Origin: Actinacidiphila rubida
GTDB taxonomy: Bacteria; Actinomycetota; Actinomycetes; Streptomycetales; Streptomycetaceae
Length of the DNA: 43,508 nt
Direction of reading: 5' to 3'
NCBI RefSeq assembly: GCF_900110255.1
Contig: NZ_FODD01000053.1
Location: forward strand, 1 to 43,508
Position 1 is the first letter of the stretch. Every line of letters starts with the position of its first letter. Under the pieces are notes generated by a model, which saw nothing but the letters and a program-made list of their open reading frames with translations, made no database searches and was not told where the DNA came from. Shown here one piece after another: positions 16,934 through 25,098 of the stretch. The position numbers and the translations under genes are program-made.

Positions 16934-17277
16934 CGCAAGCTCGTTTCTGTCGGATCCCATCGAGGTGAGGCGACAGTAGGGCCCGCCCGGAGCCCCCGAC
17001 AAGGTTCCTGCACGAAGATTTCGGACCTTTGGCGTTGAGCTGCACGTACTTGTGTGATTCTTGCGTCGACTGATCCGCCGATTGCAGGAGCGACGTCCCG
17101 CGAGCCCCGAGCGCGCGGAGGTCCCCGGCCTGCGGGTCGCCGTGCCGGCGGCGGGAAACCGACCGGACGGCCGGGGACGGCAGGGGGCAGGATGGCCGGT
17201 TGGGGACGAGTGCCGAACGCGACGCCGGACAGGCGGTCAACCGACCGGGTCGACGGCCGGGAAGGGGCAGAGGCATC
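16934..17277. other. Divergent intergenic region, GH87 / PAP2
   Basis: These 344 bp hold no convincing gene. The middle (about 17000-17075) is less GC-rich than the surroundings, which suits promoters for both genes, but I cannot pick a -35/-10 pair with confidence. Confidence 0.5.
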
Positions 17278-18120
17278 GTGCGCGCGAACGGATCACCCAC
17301 ACCCGAGGACAGGACCGCACCCGCGGACAGCGGACGGCCGCGGCCACTGGCCCGGCTCCCCACGCTCCCTCTCCCCGCGCGCCTGCCGCGCCTGCTGCCG
17401 GAACTCGTCCTGCTGCCGGCCGTGAACGCGGTCTACAAGTACGGCCGCAAGGTGGCCAACGGGCACACGACGGCGGCCTATCACCACGCCGACGGCGTCT
17501 GGTCCTTCGAACGCGGCGTGCACCTGCCCAGCGAACGCTCGCTACAACAGCTGATGCTGCACTGGGAGTGGGTGATCGACGTCGCCAACTACCTCTACGC
17601 GACCGTGCACTTCCCGGCCATGGTGATCTTCCTGGCCTACATGTTCGCCCGGCACCGGGCGCACTACCTGTGGATCCGCCGGGCGATCGTCGTCCAGACG
17701 CTGCTGGCCCTGCTGGGCCATCTCCTGTTCCCGCTCGCGCCGCCGCGCCTGCTGCCGGGCGACGGGATGGTCGACACCGCCGCGGTGTACGGCCCGGCCG
17801 TCTACGGGCGGCCCGACGGCGACTCGACGGCCAACCAGTTCGCCGCGATGCCGTCCCTGCACGTCGGCTGGGCGCTGGCGATCGCCGTCGGCCTGATCGC
17901 CGCCACCCGCTCCCGCCACCGCTGGCTGTGGCTGCTGCACCCGCTGGCCACGCTGATGGTGGTGGTCGGCACGGCCAACCACTACTGGCTGGACGGGGTG
18001 GTGGGCTCGCTGCTGCTGGCCGTCGCACTCGCGGTCGTCCCGGGCCCCGATCCCGCGCACGCGCAGGCCCCCACCACGCACTGGGCCTGGCCGCTCAGGC
18101 GCGGCCCGCGCTCGGCATGA
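17278..18120 (+). CDS. PAP2-superfamily membrane phosphatase/transferase (Aur1-like)
   Basis: This 280-aa integral membrane protein has about six helices. The PAP2 (lipid phosphatase/phosphotransferase) signatures are AMPSLHVGWAL, with the catalytic His, and ANHYWLDGVVGS, with the second catalytic His and Asp. The upstream HWEWVIDVANYLYATVHFPAMVIFLAYMFARHR and YLWIRRAI are typical of the PAP2_3 group that includes inositol-phosphoceramide-synthase-like proteins. A phospholipid or polyprenyl-phosphate substrate is likely but not identifiable. The GTG at 17278 is preceded by AGAGG. An upstream ATG at 17200 would add an Arg/Gly-rich segment without a ribosome binding site. It is convergent with xylA. 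Confidence 0.82.
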   Translation: MRANGSPTPEDRTAPADSGRPRPLARLPTLPLPARLPRLLPELVLLPAVNAVYKYGRKVANGHTTAAYHHADGVWSFERGVHLPSERSLQQLMLHWEWVIDVANYLYATVHFPAMVIFLAYMFARHRAHYLWIRRAIVVQTLLALLGHLLFPLAPPRLLPGDGMVDTAAVYGPAVYGRPDGDSTANQFAAMPSLHVGWALAIAVGLIAATRSRHRWLWLLHPLATLMVVVGTANHYWLDGVVGSLLLAVALAVVPGPDPAHAQAPTTHWAWPLRRGPRSA

Positions 18121-18129
18121 GCGCGCGCC

Positions 18130-18229
18130 GGGGTGCCGCCGCGAGCGGCGGCACCCCGCGGACGGGCCCGCGGACGGGCGGGCCCATGGCGGACGCCTCC
18201 GTCCCGGGCCGGTCGGCCGGCCCGGGACG
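18130..18229. terminator. Two hairpins between PAP2 gene and xylA
   Basis: GGGGTGCCGCCGC (18130-18142) pairs with GCGGCGGCACCCC (18145-18157), and GTCCCGGGCCGG (18201-18212) pairs with CCGGCCCGGGAC (18217-18228) around TCGG. They serve the two convergent genes as bidirectional terminators. Confidence 0.8.
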
Positions 18230-18246
18230 AGGGCGCCGGCTGGGGG

Positions 18247-19443
18247 TCAGCGGGCGCCGAGCAGGTGGTCCATCGCCAGCTGGTCCAGGTGCTCGAAGGC
18301 CATGCCGCGGGCCGCGACCGCCTCGACGTCGAAGTCCTCGTACGCGCCGCGGTCGGCCAGCAGCTGCTCCAGCGTCTCGCCGTCGCCGAGGGTCGGCCGG
18401 GCCAGCTCGTCCAGGCGCGAGGCGCGCAGCGCCTCCTGCACCTCGGGGTCGGACCGGAACGCCGCGGAACGCTCCTTGAGCAGCAGGTAGTTGCGCATGC
18501 AGCCGGCCGCGGACGCCCACACGCCGCCGATGTCCTCGGTGCGCGGCGGCTTGAAGTCGAAGTGCCGCGGGCCCTCGTAGCCGGCCGACTCCAGCAGGTC
18601 CACCAGCCAGAACGCCGAGCGCAGGTCACCGGCGCCGAAGCGCAGGTCCTGGTCGTACTTGATGCCGGTCTGGCCGTTGAGGTCGATGTGGAACAGCTTG
18701 CCGTGCCACAGCGCCTGGGCGATGCCGTGCGTGAAGTTCAGCCCGGCCATCTGCTCGTGGCCGACCTCCGGGTTCACGCCGACCATGTCGGGGCGCTCGA
18801 GGGAGTTGATGAACGCCAGCGCGTGGCCGACGGTCGGCAGCAGGATGTCGCCGCGCGGCTCGTTCGGCTTGGGCTCGACGGCGAACCGCAGGTCGTAGCC
18901 CTGGGAGACGACGTAGTCGCCGAGGAGGTCGAACGCCTCCTTCATCCGGTCGAGCGCGGCCCGCACGTCCTTGGCGGCGCCGGACTCGGCGCCCTCGCGG
19001 CCGCCCCAGGCGACGTAGGTCTTGGCGCCCAGCTCGACGGCCAGGTCGATGTTGCGGATGGTCTTGCGCAGCGCGTAGCGGCGCACGTCGCGGTCGTTGG
19101 CGGTGAACGCGCCGTCCTTGAAGACCGGGTGCGTGAACAGGTTGGTGGTGGCCATCGGGACGGTCAGCCCGGTGGCGTCCAGCGCCTGCCGGAAGCGCTT
19201 GATGTGGCCCTCGCGCTCGGCGTCGGACGAGCCGAACGGGATCAGGTCGTCGTCGTGGAACGTGACGCCGTAGGCGCCCAGCTCGGCGAGGCGGGTGACC
19301 GACTCGACCGGGTCCAGCGCGGGGCGCGTGGCGTCGCCGAACGGGTCGCGGCCCTGCCAGCCGACCGTCCACAGACCGAAGGTGAACTTGTGCTCGGGGC
19401 CCGGGGTGAGGTGCTCGGGCGCGGAGGGCGTGGTGGAAGTCAT
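18247..19443 (-). CDS. xylA: Xylose isomerase
   Basis: This 398-aa enzyme interconverts D-xylose and D-xylulose (also glucose and fructose) with two divalent metals. It is the short class I form typical of Streptomyces (about 388 aa), here with roughly 10 extra N-terminal residues. Catalytic H63 and D66 lie in VTFHDDDL; the metal-site motifs FAVEPKPNEPRGD, VGVNPEVGHEQMAG, LFHIDLNGQ and RHFDFKPPRTED follow. The ATG at 19443 is preceded by AGGAG 9-10 nt upstream. It is divergent from xylB with a short AT-richer spacer holding the likely operator. Confidence 0.97.
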   Translation of the reverse strand: MTSTTPSAPEHLTPGPEHKFTFGLWTVGWQGRDPFGDATRPALDPVESVTRLAELGAYGVTFHDDDLIPFGSSDAEREGHIKRFRQALDATGLTVPMATTNLFTHPVFKDGAFTANDRDVRRYALRKTIRNIDLAVELGAKTYVAWGGREGAESGAAKDVRAALDRMKEAFDLLGDYVVSQGYDLRFAVEPKPNEPRGDILLPTVGHALAFINSLERPDMVGVNPEVGHEQMAGLNFTHGIAQALWHGKLFHIDLNGQTGIKYDQDLRFGAGDLRSAFWLVDLLESAGYEGPRHFDFKPPRTEDIGGVWASAAGCMRNYLLLKERSAAFRSDPEVQEALRASRLDELARPTLGDGETLEQLLADRGAYEDFDVEAVAARGMAFEHLDQLAMDHLLGAR

Positions 19444-19465
19444 GATGGTCGGCTCCTATTCGTCA

Positions 19466-19500
19466 GACTGTTGAACAAATTAGTATGCGAGGCCGAGGAT
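19466..19500 (+). promoter_or_regulatory. xylA-xylB divergent control region
   Basis: The 114-bp gap contains the AT-rich stretch CTGTTGAACAAATTAGTATG, unusual in this genome. A plus-strand promoter TTGAAC (19471-19476), 18-nt spacer, GAGGAT (19495-19500) could serve xylB. Read on the minus strand, the motif TTTGTTCAACA resembles the core of XylR/ROK operators of other bacteria, so this is the likely site for the ROK regulator. Confidence 0.5.
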
Positions 19501-19557
19501 GGGAAGTGGGCACGGCGCCCGCTTCCCCTGACTGGGCGTGGCGAAGGGATCGGTCAC

Positions 19558-21012
19558 ATGGCGGTACAGGCTTCCGGCGGCCCGGGCGGACGGGTCGTCC
19601 TGGGCGTGGACAGCTCCACGCAGTCCACGAAGGTGCTGGCGGTCGACGCCGGCACCGGCGAGGTCCTGGCCCGCGGCCAGGCCTCGCACACCGTGAGCAC
19701 CGGCACGGCGCGCGAGACCGACCCCGAGGTGTGGTGGCAGGCGCTGCTCAGCGCCCTCGACCAGATCGGCGCGTACGCCGGGCGCGCCGAGGCGATCGCG
19801 GTCGGCGGGCAGCAGCACGGGCTCGTCGTGCTCGACGACGCGGGCCGGCCGGTGCGGCCGGCCCTGCTGTGGAACGACACCAGGTCCGCGCCGCAGGCCG
19901 CGGCGCTGGTCGAGAAGCACGGCGCCGCCTGGTGGGCCGAGCGGTTCGGCTCGGTGCCCGGCGCGAGCTTCACCGTCGCCAAGTGGGCGTGGCTGCGGGA
20001 GAACGAGCCGGCGGCCGCCGCCCGGGCCGCGGCGGTGCGGCTCCCGCACGACTTCCTCACCGAGCGCCTGTCCGGTGCGGCCGTCACCGATCGCGGCGAC
20101 GTGTCGGGCACCGGCTGGTGGGCCTCGGACCGCGAGGAGTACGACGCGGCGCTGCTCGCCGAGGTGGGCCTCGACCCGGCGCTGCTGCCGGCCGTGCTCG
20201 GCCCCGGGCAGCAGGCCGGCGAGGTCCGCGGCGGGCTGCCGGTCCGGGCGGGCGCGCTGGTCGGCGCGGGCACCGGCGACAACGCGGCGGCCGCGCTCGG
20301 GCTCGGGCTGACGCCCGGGCGGGCCGCGCTGAGCCTGGGCACGTCCGGCACCGTCTACTCGGTGTCGCGGCGCCGGCCCGCGGACCCGACCGGCATCGTC
20401 GCCGGGTTCGCCGCGGCGGACGGCGGCTGGCTGCCGCTGGCGTGCACGCTCAACTGCACGCTGGCCGTGGACAAGGTGGCGTCGCTGCTCGGCCGCGACC
20501 GCGAGCAGGTCGAGCCGGGCGGCTCGGTGGCGTTCCTGCCGTTCCTCGACGGCGAGCGCACCCCGAACCTCCCCTACGCGTCCGGCCTCCTGACGGGCCT
20601 GCGCCACGAGACGACGGCCGGCCAGGTCCTGCAGGGCGCGTACGACGGCGCGGTGTACGCACTGCTGGCCGCGCTCGACCAGGTGCTCGCCGTCGACGGC
20701 GAGGAGGCCGAGGAGGCGCTGCTGCTCATCGGCGGCGGGGCGCGCGGGGCGGCCTGGCTGGAGACGGTGCGGCGCCTGTCGGGGCGGGCGGTGCAGGTGC
20801 CGCGGGCCGCGGAGCTCGTGGCGCTGGGTGCGGCCGTGCAGGCCGCGGTGCTGCTCACCGGGGAGTCCGCGGCGGCGATCGCGGCGCGCTGGGGCACGGC
20901 GGACGGCCCCGTCCACCCGCCCCTCCCCCGCGACGACGCTGCGCTCGCCCGTCTCTCGACGGCCCTCCCCCTCGCCGCCGCCACCCGCCCCGCGGGCAGC
21001 CCGCCCCACTAG
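19558..21012 (+). CDS. xylB: Xylulokinase
   Basis: This 484-aa FGGY-family sugar kinase phosphorylates D-xylulose to D-xylulose-5-phosphate for the pentose phosphate pathway. The N-terminal phosphate-binding motif is LGVDSSTQSTKVLAVD. The xylulokinase substrate motif GGQQHGLVVLD follows, then VGAGTGDNAAAALGLGL with the catalytic Asp, SLGTSGTVYS and the C-terminal adenosine motif LLIGGGARGAAWLETVRRL. The ATG at 19558 has AAGGGA upstream; the open frame continues far upstream as antisense of xylA. It works with the divergent xylA. Confidence 0.95.
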   Translation: MAVQASGGPGGRVVLGVDSSTQSTKVLAVDAGTGEVLARGQASHTVSTGTARETDPEVWWQALLSALDQIGAYAGRAEAIAVGGQQHGLVVLDDAGRPVRPALLWNDTRSAPQAAALVEKHGAAWWAERFGSVPGASFTVAKWAWLRENEPAAAARAAAVRLPHDFLTERLSGAAVTDRGDVSGTGWWASDREEYDAALLAEVGLDPALLPAVLGPGQQAGEVRGGLPVRAGALVGAGTGDNAAAALGLGLTPGRAALSLGTSGTVYSVSRRRPADPTGIVAGFAAADGGWLPLACTLNCTLAVDKVASLLGRDREQVEPGGSVAFLPFLDGERTPNLPYASGLLTGLRHETTAGQVLQGAYDGAVYALLAALDQVLAVDGEEAEEALLLIGGGARGAAWLETVRRLSGRAVQVPRAAELVALGAAVQAAVLLTGESAAAIAARWGTADGPVHPPLPRDDAALARLSTALPLAAATRPAGSPPH

Positions 21013-21014
21013 CC

Positions 21015-21338
21015 GCACCCTTCGGCACCTCGCCTGCACCGGGCGAACCCCGGCACGAAGGGTGCGCCCCTCCAGGGGCGCGGGGTCCCCGAGCCTTCGG
21101 CCGGGAGGTGCCCCCAGCGCGACCAGCCACCGCGGGCCCGCGGGTCGCCACCGTCCCGAAGGGGCAGTCCGGTCCGCTCCGGACCACCGGCCGGTGGTCC
21201 GGAGACTCGCGTCGGGGCCACCCCCGGCCGGTGGCTGGGGAACCCCGCGCCCCTCGATGGCTGAGCACCGCCCGCACAGGGCGAACCCTCCGGCCCGGGG
21301 GGGCGGAATGATAGGGAAGCCTGAGAGAAGGAGGTGCC
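21015..21338. repeat. Repeat-rich spacer after xylB, with terminator stem and 24-nt palindrome
   Basis: This non-coding stretch carries a 10-bp stem (GCACCCTTCG 21015-21024 with CGAAGGGTGC 21056-21065) that may end xylB transcription. It also carries a dispersed element (21074-21122) repeated in inverse orientation at 43194-43242, and a perfect 24-nt palindrome (21179-21202, CCGGACCACCGG plus its reverse complement) that contains the CCACCGGCCGGTGG core of the 56-bp repeats at 124-311. Its 3' end has the AAGGAGGTG ribosome binding site of the ROK gene. Confidence 0.75.
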
Positions 21339-22526
21339 GTGGGGAACGGCAAGGGAAGCGGGCCGCAGGCCGGACTGCGACGCCGGAACATGGCCCTCGT
21401 CATGCAGGCCCTCGCCGCGGGCGAGCAGACCACCCGCGCCACCGTCGCCGCGGCCGTCGGCCTGACCAGGGCGACCGTCTCGACGCTCGTCGACGAACTG
21501 CTCGCGGCCGGCCTCCTGGAGGAGCGCGGCGCGCAGCGCCCGGGGACCGTCGGCCGCCCCGGCACCGCGCTGGCCCTGTCGGACACCGGCGCCGCCGGCC
21601 TCGGCGCCGAGATCGGTGTGGACCATCTCGCCGCGTGCGTGGTGGACCTGCGCGGCACCGTCCGGTGCCGCGTCGAGGCCCCCGCCGCGAACCGCGGCCG
21701 CCCCGCGCCCGAGGTCCTCGGCGAGCTCGCGGCGCTCGCCGCGGACGTCACCGGACAGGCCGCCGCACTGGGCCTGCGCCCCGCCGGCACGACCGTGGCC
21801 GTCCCCGGCCTGGTGGGCCGCGACCGCCGCACGGTGCTGCGCGCGCCGAACCTCGGCTGGGAGCAGGCGGAGGTCGCCGAGGCCCTCGGCCCCGGCACCG
21901 TCGTGGACAACGAGGCGAATCTCGGCGCGCTGGCCGAGCTGTGGCTCGGCGGCCACGACCGCCTCGCGGACTTCGTGCACGTCTCCGCCGAGATCGGCAT
22001 CGGCGCCGCCGTCGTGGTGGAGGGCCGGCTGTTCCGCGGCGCCCGCGGCTTCGCCGGCGAGCTGGGCCACGTGCCGGTGCGCCCGGACGGGCCGCGGTGC
22101 TCGTGCGGGGCGCACGGCTGCCTGGAGACGTACGCGGGCGAGGAGGCGCTGCTGCGCGCGGCCAAGGTGTCGACGGGCCGTGTCCCGGAGCTGCGGGCCG
22201 CGGCCGCCGCGGGCGACCCCGCGGCGCTGCACGCCCTGGAGGAGGCCGGCGCCGCGCTCGGCATCGCGCTCAGCGGCGCGGTGAACCTGCTGGACCCGCA
22301 GGCCGTGGTGGTCGGCGGGCCGCTCGCGGACCTCGCGCCGTGGCTGCTGCCGGGCGTCCGCCGGGAGCTGGCGGACCGCGTCACCGACCGCCGCTGGCGC
22401 CCGCAGGACGTCGTGACGTCCAGCCTCGGCCGCGACGGTGTGCTGCGCGGCGCCGCCTACAGCGCGGTGCGGGCCGTCCTGGACGACCCGGCCGCCTGGA
22501 TCATGAGCGCGGCGGACCGGGCCTGA
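21339..22526 (+). CDS. xylR: ROK-family transcriptional regulator, probable xylose repressor
   Basis: This 395-aa protein has an N-terminal winged helix (about residues 14-72, RRRNMALVMQALAAGEQTTRATVAAAVGLTRATVSTLVDELLAAGLLEE) fused to a ROK sugar-kinase-like domain. That domain carries GAEIGVDHLAACVVDLRG, VDNEANLGALAELW, the ELGHVPV motif and the zinc-type cysteine cluster CSCGAHGCLETYAG. Proteins of this architecture are repressors that respond to sugars; adjacency to xylAB makes xylose control likely. The GTG follows a strong AAGGAGGTGCC. Its 3' end forms one arm of a terminator whose loop is the stop codon. Confidence 0.9.
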   Translation: MGNGKGSGPQAGLRRRNMALVMQALAAGEQTTRATVAAAVGLTRATVSTLVDELLAAGLLEERGAQRPGTVGRPGTALALSDTGAAGLGAEIGVDHLAACVVDLRGTVRCRVEAPAANRGRPAPEVLGELAALAADVTGQAAALGLRPAGTTVAVPGLVGRDRRTVLRAPNLGWEQAEVAEALGPGTVVDNEANLGALAELWLGGHDRLADFVHVSAEIGIGAAVVVEGRLFRGARGFAGELGHVPVRPDGPRCSCGAHGCLETYAGEEALLRAAKVSTGRVPELRAAAAAGDPAALHALEEAGAALGIALSGAVNLLDPQAVVVGGPLADLAPWLLPGVRRELADRVTDRRWRPQDVVTSSLGRDGVLRGAAYSAVRAVLDDPAAWIMSAADRA

Positions 22527-22543
22527 GGCCCGGTCCGCCGCGC
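22507..22543. terminator. 17-bp hairpin whose loop is the ROK stop codon
   Basis: The last codons of the ROK gene (22507-22523) are exactly complementary to the bases after the stop (22527-22543). The 3-nt loop 22524-22526 is the TGA itself. It separates the ROK gene from the convergent L,D-transpeptidase gene. Confidence 0.85.
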
Positions 22544-22575
22544 GGTACCCCTCACTCAGGGGCGGGAGAGGCCGC

Positions 22576-23937
22576 TCAGGCTCCGTACACCGCGGAACCC
22601 GCCACCCACTTCGCCCAGCTCATGTTCCAGCCGTTGAGGCCGTTGGACGGCTGGATCGTCTTGTCCGGGGAGTTCTTGACGATCACGACGTCGCCGACGA
22701 GCGAGTTGTTGTAGAACCACGCGGCGTCGGTGTTCGGGTCCTTGCCGCCCTTGGTGTCGCTCAGGCCGATGCAGCCGTGGCTGGTGTTGACCTTGCCGAA
22801 GATGGACTTGTCGCCCCAGTAGTTGCCGTGGATGAACGTGCCGGAGTTGCTCAGCCGCATGGCGTGGGGGACGTCGGGGATGTCGTACTCGCCCTTGCCG
22901 TCGCTGTCGGTGAAGCCGACGGTCGCGCCGTTCATCCGGGTCGTCTGGTCCTTCTCGGAGATGACCATCTGGCCGTCGTACGTGGTGTGGCCGTCGGCGC
23001 CCGCGGAGATGGGGAGGGTGTTGACGACCTGGCCGTCGCGGACGACCGTCATCATGTGGGTCTTGGTGTCGACCGTGGAGACCTGCGAGCGGCCGACGTC
23101 GAAGCCGACCGTCTTGTGCTGGACGCCGTAGACGCCCGGCTCGGCCTTCACGCCGGACAGGTTCAGGGTCAGCGAGACGTGCGACCCGGGCTGCCAGTAG
23201 GTCTGCGGGCGCAGGTCCAGCCGCTTGGAGTTGAACCAGTGGCCGACGACCTGCTGGCCGCTGGTGGACTGCACGGATATGCCGCGCTCCACCGAGGCCC
23301 GGTAGGCGCTGTCCACGGGCTTGTCGAAGTTGATCGAGACCGGCATGCCCACGCCGACGGTCGAGCCGTCCTCGGGCGTGAAGTAGCCGACGAAGGTGCT
23401 CGTCGCGGTGGTGGTCGCGAAGGTCGTGTCCGCGGCGGCGGCACGCCCCTGCGCGTCCGTGGCCTGCGCCGATATGTGGTACTGCGTGGCGCGCGACAGC
23501 GAGCCGGACGGCGTCCAGGTGTGGCCGTCGGCGGATATCGCGCCCGCCACGGTGGCGCCGGTGTCCTTGGCGGTCATGGTGACGTGCGTCAGCGTGCCAC
23601 CGGTCACGGTCACCTTGGCGCTGTGCAGGTTGTTGCCGGTGCTGCCGTTCTTCGGCGTGATGGTGATCTTCGCGGCGGAGACGTTCTTCGCGGCGTTCGC
23701 GTCCTCGCGGATCTGGGTGTTCGCCGAGGCGGAGGCCGACGCCGAGGGGGACGCGGTCGCGGACGCGGAGCTGGGCGCGGGCGTCGCGGCAGCCTTCGCC
23801 GAGCCCCCGTGCCCGCCGCACGCGGTCAGCGCGATACCACCCCCGGCGAGCACCGCGGCAGCCACCAGAGCGCGGCGGCGGACGGCGGACTTACGGGCGG
23901 GGCGCTGATCGGGTGCGTTTCCGGAGTCGTGCGTCAC
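22576..23937 (-). CDS. Lipoprotein L,D-transpeptidase with Ig-like domains
   Basis: This 453-aa exported lipoprotein probably forms 3-3 cross-links in peptidoglycan. The N-terminus has Arg residues, a hydrophobic stretch and the lipobox LTAC. A Ser/Ala/Pro linker follows, then two Ig-like domains (about 95-290) and a YkuD domain (about 300-425). The active-site motif is HGNYWGDKSIFGKVNTSHGCIGL, with catalytic C389. The GTG at 23937 has GGAG 8 nt upstream and places the lipobox at the usual distance; an upstream ATG at 24012 would make the N-terminus too long and acidic. Actinobacteria use such enzymes for polar or sporulation-stage wall synthesis. Confidence 0.93.
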   Translation of the reverse strand: MTHDSGNAPDQRPARKSAVRRRALVAAAVLAGGGIALTACGGHGGSAKAAATPAPSSASATASPSASASASANTQIREDANAAKNVSAAKITITPKNGSTGNNLHSAKVTVTGGTLTHVTMTAKDTGATVAGAISADGHTWTPSGSLSRATQYHISAQATDAQGRAAAADTTFATTTATSTFVGYFTPEDGSTVGVGMPVSINFDKPVDSAYRASVERGISVQSTSGQQVVGHWFNSKRLDLRPQTYWQPGSHVSLTLNLSGVKAEPGVYGVQHKTVGFDVGRSQVSTVDTKTHMMTVVRDGQVVNTLPISAGADGHTTYDGQMVISEKDQTTRMNGATVGFTDSDGKGEYDIPDVPHAMRLSNSGTFIHGNYWGDKSIFGKVNTSHGCIGLSDTKGGKDPNTDAAWFYNNSLVGDVVIVKNSPDKTIQPSNGLNGWNMSWAKWVAGSAVYGA

Positions 23938-24193
23938 TCGTGTCTCCAAGGGGGTTCGACTGGGCTTTCGGCCGGCCCATAGGGCGGCTTCGACTGCTTC
24001 GTCCTTATGCATGGAAACAGGTAACGGTCCGGATACGTACCGATCTGCCGGTTATTGTGGCCTTTAACACGTCGGTGCCGGCCGCCCTCACCGCCCCCTC
24101 CCCCACGACGTTCGCGCAGGTCAGAGAGGGTGCTGCGGCCCGCCGACGCCGACGCGTGGCGCTGCCCGCGGCCTCCTCCCCGGCGAGCCCGCC

Positions 24194-24604
24194 CTAGGCG
24201 CCCCCGGCACCCCCGGCACCCTCGGCACCTTCGTCGTCGGCCTCGTCGTCGTCCTCGTCGTCCCCGGCACGCTCGTCGTCCTCGTCCATCCCCCAGTCGT
24301 CGTCCTCGTCCGGGTCGTACTCGGTGTGCGCGCACGACCACGACGCCTGGACCAGCTCGATACCGGGGAGGTCGGCGACCAGCTCGGAGGGGTCGACGAG
24401 GTAGGCCAGCGCCTCGGACTCGTCGTGACCGACCGCCGACCGTGCGTGGTCGCGTTCCTGCTGCGGCATGAACGTGTCGGCCTCGATCCGGGACAGCGCG
24501 GACGCGCGCAGTTCCTCGGCGGCCGTCACCTCCAGCACGAGTTCTGCCTGCAGGCGTACGTAGCGGGGACCGCTCTCGCCGCGGGGAATCTCAGTAGCGC
24601 TCAT
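24194..24604 (-). CDS. Hypothetical protein with highly acidic C-terminal tail
   Basis: This 136-aa cytoplasmic protein has a compact N-terminal part (about 1-85; RYVRLQAELVLEVTAAEELRASAL, then LVDPSELVADLPGIELVQASWSC). The tail of about 45 residues is almost entirely Asp/Glu with Gly and Ala. I do not recognise a family. The ATG at 24604 has no obvious ribosome binding site; an earlier in-frame start at 24658 seems less likely. It is divergent from the small surface-protein gene and lies 256 nt from the L,D-transpeptidase start on the same strand. The acidic tail may bind basic proteins or metals, but nothing in the sequence proves this. Confidence 0.75.
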   Translation of the reverse strand: MSATEIPRGESGPRYVRLQAELVLEVTAAEELRASALSRIEADTFMPQQERDHARSAVGHDESEALAYLVDPSELVADLPGIELVQASWSCAHTEYDPDEDDDWGMDEDDERAGDDEDDDEADDEGAEGAGGAGGA

Positions 24605-24733
24605 GACACGGAGGGTAAGCGGACGGAGCGCGGCTTCCCACGAGCCACACCCAGTCACTACGATCGGCCCACGGTCAAGTCACCGCACCCTCCCCCCGGG
24701 TTGGCGCCCGGGAGGTGTCCCCAGGGAGAACCT

Positions 24734-25018
24734 TTGACCTCGCCTCGCCCTTATGTCGCCGCGGCCGCCGCATCCGTGCTCGCCGCGCTGTACTTCGTGC
24801 CGTCCGCGTCGGCCACGCCGCACCATGCCGCGGCGTCGACGGCCGTCGGCACCAGCGCGCACGCCGGCGCCCCCGCCTCGCACGCGACCCCCCGGCTCGA
24901 TCTCGCCGACACCGGCGCGGTCGACACCAAGCCGTACCTGATCGGCGGGTCGGCCTTCCTGGTCGTCGGCGCCGGGCTGGTCCTGAACGCCGGACGCCGC
25001 TCGCGCGCCGCGCTCTGA
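24734..25018 (+). CDS. Mini LAXTG-type sortase substrate (surface protein)
   Basis: This 94-aa protein has a signal peptide (residues 1-27, ending SASA), a 30-residue Ala/His/Thr/Ser-rich linker, the sorting motif LADTG at 57-61, a hydrophobic helix (about 70-87, IGGSAFLVVGAGLVLNAG) and a basic tail RRSRAAL. LAXTG is the motif used by class E sortases of Streptomyces, for example on long chaplins. After sorting only about 33 residues would remain on the wall. The TTG at 24734 has GGGAGAACC immediately upstream. A possible promoter is TTCCCA-18-TACGAT (24635-24664). No sortase gene is present in the window. Confidence 0.75.
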   Translation: MTSPRPYVAAAAASVLAALYFVPSASATPHHAAASTAVGTSAHAGAPASHATPRLDLADTGAVDTKPYLIGGSAFLVVGAGLVLNAGRRSRAAL

Positions 25019-25083
25019 CGCCACACGCCGGCGCGACGCCCTGACGCCACGTCAGGACGTGGCGTCAGAGCGTGGCGTCAGGG
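25015..25083. terminator. Nested inverted repeats between convergent genes
   Basis: CTGACGCCACGTC (25041-25053) pairs with GACGTGGCGTCAG (25056-25068). An outer pair, CTGACGCCAC (25015-25024) with GTGGCGTCAG (25072-25081), encloses it. CCCTGACGCCACG (25039-25051) could instead pair with CGTGGCGTCAGGG (25071-25083). It lies between the surface-protein gene and hutH. Confidence 0.85.
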
Positions 25084-25098
25084 CGCGCGGCGGTGGCC

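Noticed and set aside
13222..22526. Genomic island or biosynthetic gene cluster
   Set aside because: There is no integrase, tRNA, att-like direct repeat or synthase gene; codon bias is native. Only a weak synteny argument remains, recorded as a finding.
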